DNA of 9,591 bases from JAFHCF01 sp048497495 (GTDB lineage: Bacteria > Pseudomonadota > Alphaproteobacteria > Rhizobiales > Ancalomicrobiaceae): positions 1-9,591 of the forward strand of contig JAFHCF010000096.1 of assembly GCA_048497495.1 (NCBI GenBank). The letters run 5' to 3'. The translations under genes and the position numbers were made by a program. A model generated the notes under the pieces. It was not told the origin of the DNA and searched no databases. It was given only the letters and a program-made list of their open reading frames with translations. Shown here one piece after another: positions 1 to 5,732 of the stretch. The stretch's first letter is position 1, and each line of letters begins with the position of its first letter.

Positions 1-281
1 GAGTTCGACGACGTGGCGGAAGCCGCGTCGGCCGGCGGGCGCAGGTCGCGCTTCGGCGGCACCACCAGGGGGGCGCGCGGCTGATATTCGATCGGCCGCT
101 CGTGCGGATCGATCGCGCCGAGGCCGGCCATGACACCCTTGACGAGATTGGTGTCGGGGGCCCCCTTGTCGGAGCCCTCCTCGACGAAACCGTCGGTGGA
201 ACTGGCGCAGCCGGCCGTCAGGCCACACAGGATCACGATCGCCGCGGCGCCGATCGTCTTCTTCACGGAAATCGTCGTCAC
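1..281 (-). CDS. Lipoprotein, possibly DUF3035/BamF-like (3' end outside window)
   Basis: About 93 N-terminal residues are visible and the frame stays open to the left edge. A TGA at 288-290 lies just upstream in frame, so the start must be GTG at 281, with GGGAG about 10 nt before it, or a later GTG at 266 that lacks a ribosome site. The N-terminus has lysines at 7-8, a hydrophobic core at about 10-21, and a lipobox LTAGC at 21-25 with C25 as the lipidated cysteine. This predicts an SPII-processed lipoprotein on the periplasmic side of a membrane. A later segment (about 66-83) reads YQPRAPLVVPP followed by KRDLRPP, which resembles the 'APL.vPP...LRPP' pattern I associate with DUF3035/BamF proteins of the outer-membrane assembly complex. 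That family call is tentative. The gene follows lspA after 105 nt. A GGCG/GAGCA hairpin (306-329) lies in its leader. Confidence 0.75.
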   Translation of the reverse strand, partial: MTTISVKKTIGAAAIVILCGLTAGCASSTDGFVEEGSDKGAPDTNLVKGVMAGLGAIDPHERPIEYQPRAPLVVPPKRDLRPPADAASATSSN

Positions 282-354
282 GGAGGGTCATCTCCCGGGC
301 GGCCGGGCGGAGCAGGATGCTCGACCGCCGTCGTTTCAATCGGAATGGCAACGC

Positions 355-377
355 CGCGATCGAAAGTCTCGATCGCG
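355..377 (-). terminator. Perfect 9-bp hairpin just after lspA
   Basis: The arms CGCGATCGA (355-363) and TCGATCGCG (369-377) form a perfect stem with a 5-nt loop, starting 9 nt after the lspA stop codon on the minus strand. No run of T follows, so this is either a weak terminator or a 3'-end stabiliser that would set lipoprotein expression apart from ileS-lspA. The inverted repeat is seen directly; the function is inferred. Confidence 0.35.
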
Positions 378-386
378 TCGCAGGTC

Positions 387-896
387 TCAGGAAGACCCGG
401 ACTTTGTGGCATCCTTGGGACCGGAGACCAGGGAGTCATACAGGAGCCCGGCAACCCCGACAACGATCCACACGTCGGCGAGGTTGAAGACGTACCAGGA
501 GCGCGACCGATCGGGCAGGAAGAGGTGGGCGAAGTCGATCACCGCCCCCCACCACGCCCGGTCGATGGCGTTGCCCACCGCCCCGCCGACGATCAGCCCG
601 AGCGAGACGGCGAGAAGCCGGCTTTCGGTCCGCGCCATCCACACGCCGAGCAGCACCGTGGCGACGACCGAGAAGGCGAAGAGCAGCCAGCGCCCGAGAT
701 CGCCGTCGGCCTGGAACAGCCCGTAGGAGATGCCGTAGTTCCAGATCAGCCGGAGCTCGGCGAAAGGCGCCAGCGCGATCGGCCCGGTCTCGCCGAGCCG
801 CGCGCCGAGGAGCAGCCAGAGCTTCGAGCCCTGATCGAGGATCAGTCCGAGGACCGCCACGATCAGGCCGAGCCGGAACGGCGAGAGCGCCCTCAT
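387..896 (-). CDS. lspA: Lipoprotein signal peptidase (signal peptidase II)
   Basis: This 169-residue integral inner-membrane aspartyl protease cleaves the signal peptide of diacylglyceryl-modified prolipoproteins before the conserved cysteine. The length is normal for the family. Visible motifs are LDQGSK near residues 20-25, the conserved NYGISYGLF region at 53-61, GNAIDR at 108-113, VIDF with D121, and FNLAD with D141. By alignment from memory to the Pseudomonas enzyme, D121 and D141 are the catalytic pair, and D112 of IDR is a conserved neighbour. Four hydrophobic segments are evident at about 9-29, 69-87, 94-110 and 137-154. The ATG at 896 overlaps the ileS TGA as ATGA, which argues for translational coupling and fixes the start. 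The gene downstream encodes a probable substrate lipoprotein. Confidence 0.96.
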   Translation of the reverse strand: MRALSPFRLGLIVAVLGLILDQGSKLWLLLGARLGETGPIALAPFAELRLIWNYGISYGLFQADGDLGRWLLFAFSVVATVLLGVWMARTESRLLAVSLGLIVGGAVGNAIDRAWWGAVIDFAHLFLPDRSRSWYVFNLADVWIVVGVAGLLYDSLVSGPKDATKSGSS

Positions 897-3800
897 GCGC
901 CCCCCCGCGCCCGCCACTCGCGCAAGGCCTTGGCGTCGCGCGCCGAGACGTCGGGGAACTCGGGGTCCGAGCCGACGTCGGCCGTGATCCGCCAGGAGCG
1001 GGCGCATTTCGGCCCGGTCGCCTTGACCGGCACCACCGCGACACCCGAAACGTCGAAGAGGCGGAAGGCCTCGTCCGGCGCCTCCTCGGTCGACAGCACC
1101 ACGCCGGAGGTGATCGCCACCTCGGCGAGGTCGACGCCGTCGAGCGCCGCGATCAGGTCGACGTCGCCGATGTGGACGATCGGCGCCGCCTCGAGCGAGG
1201 AGCCGATGCGCTTGGCGGCGCGCTCGACCTCGAGCGCCCCGGTGACGACGCGGCGCACCTCGCGCACCTTGGCCCATTTGGCGGCGAGCGCCTCGTTCTT
1301 CCAGGCGTCCGAAAGCGCCGGGAAGAGCTCGAGATGCACCGAGCCCGAGCCCGGATGGGCATGGCCCCAGGCCTCCTCCATGGTGAAGGGCAGCATCGGG
1401 GCGAGCCATTTGACCAGGGCGTCGAAGAGCCTCGCCACCACGGCGAGCGAGGCCCGCCGCTTCACCGAGGACTGCGGCTCGCAGTAGAGCGCGTCCTTGC
1501 GGATGTCGAAGTAGAAGGCCGAGAGATCGACCACCATGAAGTTCATGATCGCGCCGACCACGCGCTTGAAGTCGTATTCGGCGTAGCCGGCGGCGACACT
1601 CTCGCCGACCTCCCACAGCCGATGCAGCATCAGCCGCTCGAGCTCGGGCATGTCGGCGACAGCCGGGTCGAGCGCCGGCTCGTGGTGCGCCAGCGTGCCC
1701 AGCATCCAGCGCAGGGTGTTGCGGAGCTTGCGATAGGCCTCGACGTTGGTCTGGAGGATCTCCTTGCCGATCCTGAGGTCGTCGGCATAGTCGGAGGTCA
1801 TCACCCACAGCCGCAGGATGTCGGCGCCGGACTGCTTGATGACGTCGTGCGGGCTGACGATGTTGCCGAGCGACTTCGACATCTTGCGGCCGTCCTCGGC
1901 CATGACGAAGCCGTGGGTGAGGACGCTGTCGTAGGGCGCCCGACCGTTGGTGCCGCAGCTCTCGAGCAGCGAGGAATGGAACCAGCCGCGGTGCTGGTCC
2001 GAGCCCTCGAGATACATGTCGGCCGGCCATTTGAGATCCGGCCGCCGGCGCAGCACGAAGGCATGGGTCGAGCCCGAATCGAACCACACGTCGAGAATGT
2101 CGGTGACCTGTTCCCAGGCGCCGAGATCGTCGGTGAGCCCGCCGAGGAAGCGTTCCTTGGCGCCGTCCTCGTACCAGGCGTCCGCCCCTTGCGCGACGAA
2201 GGCGTCGTGGACGCGGGCTTGCAACTCGGCGCTGCCGGCGAAGTTCGGGCCCGGCGCGAGATCGCCGGTCTTCACGTTGCGGAACACCGCGATCGGCACG
2301 CCCCAGGCGCGCTGGCGCGACACCACCCAGTCCGGGCGGTTGGCGATCATGCCATGGAGCCGGTTCTGCCCGGCCGGCGGATAGAAGGTGGTGTCCTGGA
2401 TCGCCTTCAGCGCTCGGGCGCGCAGCGTGTCGGGCTCGTTGCGCCCGGCTTCCGCGCCTGTCCCCTGCGGGCCGCCGATCTCGCGGTCCATGTGGATGAA
2501 CCACTGCGGCGTGTTGCGGAAGATCACCGGCTTCTTGGAGCGCCAGGAGTGCGGATACTGGTGCTTCATCCGGCCGCGCGCCAAGAGCGCGCCCGCATCC
2601 ACCAGCGCCTGGATGACGCGGCCGTTGGCGTCGCCCTTGTCGCCCTTGTCGGTGATCACCGAGGCGCCGGTGAGCCCCGGCGCGTCCTCGGTGAGGAAGC
2701 CGGCGTCGTCGACGGTGAAGGGGATCGCGGTGTCGATACCGCGCATCTCGAGCGCGCGGGCATTGTGCATCCAGATCTCGAAGTCCTCGCGGCCGTGACC
2801 CGGCGCGGTATGGACGAAGCCGGTGCCGGAATCGTCGGTGACGTGGTCGCCGTCGAGGAGGGGGACATCGAAGCCGTAGCCTCCACCGAGCCCACGAAGT
2901 GGGTGGGTGACGACCCCGGTGGCCAGTGTTTCGGCGGGAACCGTCTTCCGGCGTTCGTACTTTTCGACCTTGGCGGCCTTCATCACCTCCTCGGCGAGCT
3001 TGTCGGCGAGGATCAACATCTCACCGACCTTGGCCCAATTGCCTTCTGGCGAAGCAGTCACCTCATAGAGTCCGTAGTCGATGCGGTTCGAGAAGGAGAC
3101 GGCACGATTGCCAGGGATGGTCCATGGTGTTGTCGTCCAAATGACAACGGACGCAGGGATTCCAAGCGCACTGTGTTTTCCGAGATCATTCCAGTCCGCT
3201 TGCCCTGGGACGATTGCGGCTCCAGTCCTCGGTACCATCTTCACCGGGAACTTCACGAAGATCGTGTCGCTCGTGTAATCCTGATACTCGACTTCCGCCT
3301 CGGCCAGCGCGGTGCGCTCGACCACCGACCACATCACCGGCTTGGAGCCGCGATAGAGCTGGCCGGAGAGGGCGAATTTCTGGATCTCGTTGGCGATCAC
3401 CGCCTCGGCCTCGTAGGCCATGGTGAGGTAGGGGTCGCGGAAGTCGCCGACTACGCCGAGGCGCTGGAACTCCTCGGACTGGACCCTCACCCAATGCTCG
3501 GCGAAGGCGCGGCATTCGGCGCGGAACTCGGTCTTCGGCACCTCGTCCTTGTTCTTGCCGCTAGCGCGGTACTTCTCCTCGATCTTCCACTCGATCGGCA
3601 ACCCGTGGCAGTCCCAGCCCGGCACGTAGTTGCTGTCGAACCCTTCCATCTGCTTCTGGCGGGTGATGACGTCCTTGAGGATCTTGTTCAGCGCGTGGCC
3701 GATGTGGAGATGGCCGTTGGCATAGGGAGGGCCGTCGTGGAGGACGAACTTCGGCCGGCCGGCGGCCTTCTCGCGCAGTCGGGTGTAGAGGTCGTCCTTC

Positions 3801-3910
3801 TCCCACTTCGCCAGGATCTCCGGCTCGCGCTGCGGCAGGCCGGCGCGCATCGGAAACTCGGTCACGGGCAGATAGAGCGTCTTGGAATAGTCGACGGGCT
3901 TGTCGGTCAT
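893..3910 (-). CDS. ileS: Isoleucyl-tRNA synthetase
   Basis: This cytoplasmic class I synthetase of 1005 residues charges tRNA-Ile with isoleucine and edits mischarged valine. The HIGH signature lies in HLHIGH at 67-72 and a canonical KMSKS at 676-680. The CP1 editing domain shows WTTTPW at 258-263, DSGTG at 360-364 and HTAPGHG followed by ED at 367-376, with D376 at the editing aspartate position. A tRNA-anticodon-binding helical domain follows KMSKS. I chose the ATG at 3910 (MTDKPVDYSKTLYLP) because a GGA lies 7 nt upstream and related rhizobial proteins begin similarly. An in-frame ATG at 3925 would add MLDAE but has no ribosome site. The C-terminus keeps only one cysteine (C969, KCARSW) of the usual four-cysteine zinc knuckle. 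DNA at 3001-3300 is about 56% G+C against about 70% in the adjacent 60 bp. The gene ends in a 4-nt overlap with lspA. Confidence 0.98.
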   Translation of the reverse strand: MTDKPVDYSKTLYLPVTEFPMRAGLPQREPEILAKWEKDDLYTRLREKAAGRPKFVLHDGPPYANGHLHIGHALNKILKDVITRQKQMEGFDSNYVPGWDCHGLPIEWKIEEKYRASGKNKDEVPKTEFRAECRAFAEHWVRVQSEEFQRLGVVGDFRDPYLTMAYEAEAVIANEIQKFALSGQLYRGSKPVMWSVVERTALAEAEVEYQDYTSDTIFVKFPVKMVPRTGAAIVPGQADWNDLGKHSALGIPASVVIWTTTPWTIPGNRAVSFSNRIDYGLYEVTASPEGNWAKVGEMLILADKLAEEVMKAAKVEKYERRKTVPAETLATGVVTHPLRGLGGGYGFDVPLLDGDHVTDDSGTGFVHTAPGHGREDFEIWMHNARALEMRGIDTAIPFTVDDAGFLTEDAPGLTGASVITDKGDKGDANGRVIQALVDAGALLARGRMKHQYPHSWRSKKPVIFRNTPQWFIHMDREIGGPQGTGAEAGRNEPDTLRARALKAIQDTTFYPPAGQNRLHGMIANRPDWVVSRQRAWGVPIAVFRNVKTGDLAPGPNFAGSAELQARVHDAFVAQGADAWYEDGAKERFLGGLTDDLGAWEQVTDILDVWFDSGSTHAFVLRRRPDLKWPADMYLEGSDQHRGWFHSSLLESCGTNGRAPYDSVLTHGFVMAEDGRKMSKSLGNIVSPHDVIKQSGADILRLWVMTSDYADDLRIGKEILQTNVEAYRKLRNTLRWMLGTLAHHEPALDPAVADMPELERLMLHRLWEVGESVAAGYAEYDFKRVVGAIMNFMVVDLSAFYFDIRKDALYCEPQSSVKRRASLAVVARLFDALVKWLAPMLPFTMEEAWGHAHPGSGSVHLELFPALSDAWKNEALAAKWAKVREVRRVVTGALEVERAAKRIGSSLEAAPIVHIGDVDLIAALDGVDLAEVAITSGVVLSTEEAPDEAFRLFDVSGVAVVPVKATGPKCARSWRITADVGSDPEFPDVSARDAKALREWRARGGA

Positions 3911-4208
3911 CTCGGCATCCAACATCGGAAGAATTCGGAAAACAGGCGGTCGGCGGCCATGGGCGCCGCCTGGAGGCGCGGAGAGGCTCGAGCCGCGACG
4001 CGGGGGGAGAGAAGAGATCCGCGCCGGCGAGCGGACGGTTCCCGGATCCGGCGTGCGGCCCTCAGGCGCGCCCGCTCGGAGCCGGGCCGATAATTCGCGC
4101 TTGCGACGCGCGCGCGGCGGGGCGAACCGCCGGATCGGCAGACCGAGACATCATGGGGCGTGTTTCTAACAGGAGACGCGGCCCGGCGGAAGGGCGCAAA
4201 GGCGCCGG
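3911..4208. other. Intergenic region upstream of ileS
   Basis: This stretch should hold the ileS promoter and leader and the 3' end of the cupin transcript. I see no convincing -35/-10 pair; AATTAT near 4091-4096, read on the minus strand, is the most AT-rich hexamer but lacks a partner. A short GGCGC/GCGCC dyad lies just past the cupin stop codon. No RNA gene is recognisable. Open frames crossing the region have arginine-rich, low-complexity translations typical of noncoding G+C-rich DNA. Confidence 0.4.
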
Positions 4209-4823
4209 TCAGATGAAGTCGAGCATCAGGTCGAGGCCGGCCAGGGTGGTGAGCATCGCGGCGGCGCCGAGCCGGTAGCGCAGGCTGGTGAAGGCCGGCA
4301 TCATCTCGCCGAGATGGCCGGGCAGGTCGGCGCGCAGGCGGGCGAGCGTCCGTTTCGCCGCCCGCGCCACGCCCAGTGCCTTGGCCAGGGGGCCGGGGTA
4401 GGCGCGACGGCACACCGCGAGCTTGCGCACATGACCCTCGACCTTCCAGATCGCCGAGGACCCGGCGGGGAAGAAGGCGACCGATCCGGCCGTCAGACGA
4501 TGGACCTCGCCGGTCGGCAACCCCACCTCGACGGCGCCCTCGAGGATGTGGACGGTCTCGTCCCAGACGAAGTGCCAACGGAAGGTGCCGGCGGTGCAGT
4601 CCCACAGCGTCGTCGAGCCGAGATCGTCGCGGCCGCGCGCCAAGGGCACGTAGCGGGCGACCGGCCGGCCGTCGAGCACCCAGCCGGGCGTGATCGGCGC
4701 CGGTCGCCAGTCGGCGCGGTCGGTGTGGGTGGCGACGAAGGCGCCGAGCGGCACGTCGGTGGCATCGAAGGGGGTGGCGAACGCGGCGGAGACGGGGAGG
4801 GTTGTGGCTGATACGGCGGCCAT
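4209..4823 (-). CDS. Cupin domain protein (Cupin_3 type)
   Basis: This 204-residue protein has a single cupin barrel at about 43-140. Motif 1 reads GTFRWHFVWDETVHILEG at 79-96, where H84, E89, H92 and E95 are possible metal ligands. Motif 2 reads GSVAFFPAGSSAIWKV at 113-128. The spacing and the W-C-T-A-G / P-A-G-S-S-A-I-W pattern fit the Cupin_3 (PF05899) group, related to ureidoglycine aminohydrolase cupins. The substrate cannot be inferred from sequence. Residues about 141-204 are an extra C-terminal tail, basic first (ARAAKRTLARLR) and then hydrophobic (185-204), which could dock on a membrane. The ATG at 4823 is preceded by AGGA with 6-nt spacing. The gene stands alone, about 300 nt upstream of ileS and read in the same direction. 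A G+C-rich palindrome lies 30-50 nt upstream of the start. Confidence 0.85.
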   Translation of the reverse strand: MAAVSATTLPVSAAFATPFDATDVPLGAFVATHTDRADWRPAPITPGWVLDGRPVARYVPLARGRDDLGSTTLWDCTAGTFRWHFVWDETVHILEGAVEVGLPTGEVHRLTAGSVAFFPAGSSAIWKVEGHVRKLAVCRRAYPGPLAKALGVARAAKRTLARLRADLPGHLGEMMPAFTSLRYRLGAAAMLTTLAGLDLMLDFI

Positions 4824-4852
4824 GAACGATCCTGGTCGTGAGGGCGGTGAAG

Positions 4853-4874
4853 CGGCGCCGATCGACCGGCGCCG
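4853..4874. promoter_or_regulatory. GGCGCC-ended palindrome upstream of the cupin gene
   Basis: GGCGCC at 4854-4859 and GGCGCC at 4868-4873 flank GATCGACC, giving a near-perfect 22-nt dyad with one mismatched pair inside. It ends 30 nt before the cupin start codon, a position suited to an operator or a leader hairpin. The role is inferred from position and symmetry only, and dyads arise readily by chance in G+C-rich DNA. Confidence 0.3.
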
Positions 4875-4889
4875 TGGTCCATCGTCTCT

Positions 4890-4932
4890 GGAGCAGTTTC
4901 CGATCTGATCGCATCAGTTCGAAAATTGCTCC
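4890..4932. repeat. Palindromic intergenic repeat, copy 1
   Basis: This 43-nt imperfect palindrome has termini GGAGCA and TGCTCC. The inner arms are TTTCCGATCTGAT on the left and ATCAGTTCGAAAA on the right, which pair with a few mismatches. It shares the GGAGCA...TGCTC end structure and a CTGA/TCAG core with the next unit 8 nt away. From general knowledge, intergenic palindromes of this size with GAGCA/TGCTC ends are dispersed in many Hyphomicrobiales genomes. Confidence 0.7.
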
Positions 4933-4940
4933 GGCTCATC

Positions 4941-4997
4941 GTTGGAGCAAGTTCTTATCGACCGGACTGAATCAGTCCGGTCGGAACATGCTCTAAC
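4941..4997. repeat. Palindromic intergenic repeat, copy 2
   Basis: This 57-nt unit starts GTTGGAGCAAGTTC and ends GGAACATGCTCTAAC, which are inverted copies with two mismatches. Its core is a perfect dyad: GACCGGACTGA at 4960-4970 and TCAGTCCGGTC at 4972-4982, around a single A. As RNA or single-stranded DNA it would form a long hairpin. It belongs to the same family as copy 1, and the two lie in tandem. Confidence 0.75.
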
Positions 4998-5004
4998 AGT
5001 TGTG

Positions 5005-5042
5005 GTTGAAGATCTTGTTCCTCCGATCGGTACAAGTCTAAC
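5005..5042. repeat. Possible degenerate third copy of the palindromic repeat
   Basis: The left end GTTGAAGATCTTGTTCC and right end GGTACAAGTCTAAC echo the GTT.GAGCA.GTTCC / GGAACATGCTCTAAC ends of copy 2 in inverted order. They enclose a small CCGATCGG dyad at 5023-5030. The match is loose, so it may be a decayed unit or chance similarity. Confidence 0.35.
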
Positions 5043-5045
5043 GAG

Positions 5046-5078
5046 CCTTCCGTCGGGCCTTCCGAGCCCGGCGGAAGG
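5046..5078 (-). terminator. Strong hairpin after the small membrane protein gene
   Basis: The arms CCTTCCGTCGGGC (5046-5058) and GCCCGGCGGAAGG (5066-5078) pair over 13 positions with one T/G wobble and a 7-nt loop. It begins 9 nt beyond the stop of the minus-strand gene at 5088-5327. Only a few scattered T residues (CTCGTTAGACTTG) follow, so this is a hairpin with a poor U-tract. A terminator or 3' stabiliser is the likely role. Confidence 0.5.
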
Positions 5079-5087
5079 GGAGACGGT

Positions 5088-5327
5088 TCAGAAGAAGGCC
5101 ATGCGGATCACGAGCATCCAGAATAGCAGAGTGAAGACGACGAGCCCGAGGCGAGCCCACCGCTCCCACCACTGCCGAGGTTCCGCGTCTATGGCTGCCT
5201 CCACCTCGTCGAGGTCCGGTGGCGCATCGGCGACCAGGAACCGTTCGATGAAAGAGATTCCGTCAAGGCAACAACGAGGATCTCCGTGATTCACAATTGG
5301 ATTTTCATCGTCTTCATTTTGGCTCAC
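5088..5327 (-). CDS. Small acidic protein with one C-terminal membrane helix, unknown function
   Basis: I do not recognise a family. The 79-residue product has an acidic, hydrophilic N-terminal part (EDDE at 5-8; DLDEVEAAIDAE at 38-49), a Cys-Cys pair at 19-20, an aromatic/basic patch RQWWERWAR at 51-59, and one hydrophobic helix at about 60-79 with R75 near its end. It is therefore probably tail-anchored in the inner membrane with the soluble part in the cytoplasm. No signal peptide is seen. The GTG start at 5327 is well supported by GGGAG 7 nt upstream; no in-frame ATG begins nearby. A near-consensus promoter lies about 70 nt upstream and a strong hairpin follows the stop, so it looks like a complete single-gene transcript. 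The first third of the gene is AT-rich, unlike its neighbours, which hints at foreign origin. Confidence 0.7.
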   Translation of the reverse strand: MSQNEDDENPIVNHGDPRCCLDGISFIERFLVADAPPDLDEVEAAIDAEPRQWWERWARLGLVVFTLLFWMLVIRMAFF

Positions 5328-5366
5328 GAGTTTACTCCCTCGGAATCAAAAGAAACCGGGTTGAAA

Positions 5367-5380
5367 ATGGCTAAAGCCAT
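5367..5380. promoter_or_regulatory. Dyad ATGGCT-AA-AGCCAT, possible operator
   Basis: This is a perfect 6-bp inverted repeat with a 2-nt centre. It lies about 12-25 nt downstream of the predicted transcription start of the small membrane protein gene. It could be a repressor site or a small leader hairpin. It abuts the CACG/CGTG dyad at 5381-5394. Symmetry is seen; function is inferred. Confidence 0.35.
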
Positions 5381-5394
5381 CACGTTAGATCGTG
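5381..5394. promoter_or_regulatory. Short dyad CACG-N6-CGTG spanning the predicted start site
   Basis: The 4-bp arms CACG and CGTG are separated by TTAGAT. The dyad overlaps the position about 7 nt downstream of the -10 element, where transcription of the small membrane protein gene should begin. Arms this short occur by chance, so only its placement makes it notable. Confidence 0.25.
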
Positions 5395-5398
5395 TGAA

Positions 5399-5427
5399 AT
5401 GATAGATATCTGAGACAAGAGAGTCAA
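5399..5427 (-). promoter_or_regulatory. Sigma70-type promoter of the small membrane protein gene
   Basis: Reading the minus strand, a -35 box TTGACT (5422-5427) is followed by a 17-nt spacer and a -10 box TATCAT (5399-5404). Each matches the TTGACA/TATAAT consensus at 5 of 6 positions. The predicted start near 5392 gives a leader of about 65 nt before the GTG at 5327. It is the best promoter in the window, although the AT-rich background raises the chance of accidental matches. Confidence 0.65.
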
Positions 5428-5732
5428 TATTTACAAATTTATAGATAGTAAGACTCAATAATATCTGTCATATAAGCTGTGGATATTGCATTATTGGTCG
5501 CTCGAAAGTCGTGATATTTCCGGCGGATAAGTCCCTAGGCGCAATACGGAGCGCGATGACCGAGGTCGTCGCGGTCCGTCACAGGACGACCTCCGACGGC
5601 AATGCCACCGATGGCGCGCGCGCCCCGGCGCCGTCGTATTCGAACGGGACCGGGCGCGGTTCGACAGGCCCGACGGCGTCCGAGCGCCGCGGGTGGCCCA
5701 TGTTCGGGAAAGGGTACGGATCGAGGCGGGTT

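Larger units (their letters stand above)
5328..5732. other. AT-rich intergenic tract and 3' flank of ndvA
   Basis: This 405-bp stretch holds no convincing gene. At 5341-5520 it is about 35% G+C (63 of 180 counted), roughly half the window level. It contains the promoter and dyads of the small membrane protein gene and AT-rich runs such as ATTTACAAATTTATAG near 5429-5444. From about 5521 the composition returns to G+C-rich. There, a 9-bp inverted repeat, GAGGTCGTC (5562-5570) and GACGACCTC (5585-5593), lies 140 nt past the ndvA stop and could serve as a weak terminator. An 11-codon frame starting at 5367 on the plus strand is too short to call. Confidence 0.6.

Noticed and set aside
387..2504. 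Possible fusion of lspA to an upstream 500-codon extension
   Set aside because: The open frame runs on through ileS in a second frame, but that part is arginine-rich shadow sequence. The family start of lspA at 896 overlaps the ileS stop as ATGA, a normal coupling.
1172..4093. Very long open frame on the plus strand opposite ileS
   Set aside because: It is the antisense of ileS, a consequence of strong G+C bias at codon third positions. The translation is rich in H, R, G, E and V with no domain pattern, and ileS on the other strand has every family motif.
3907..4914. Minus-strand open frame of 335 codons covering the cupin gene and the ileS upstream region
   Set aside because: It is a different frame from the cupin gene, which has clear motifs and a ribosome site. 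The translation is arginine/proline-rich throughout, typical of spurious frames in this base composition.
4942..5289. Plus-strand open frame of 115 codons over the repeats and opposite the small membrane protein gene
   Set aside because: It begins inside a palindromic repeat, has no good ribosome site and overlaps a gene with a strong Shine-Dalgarno and promoter on the other strand.
5367..5402. 11-codon frame (MAKAITLDRVK) in the AT-rich tract
   Set aside because: It is too short, has only a weak GGG upstream, and its start coincides with the dyad ATGGCTAAAGCCAT, which explains the sequence better.
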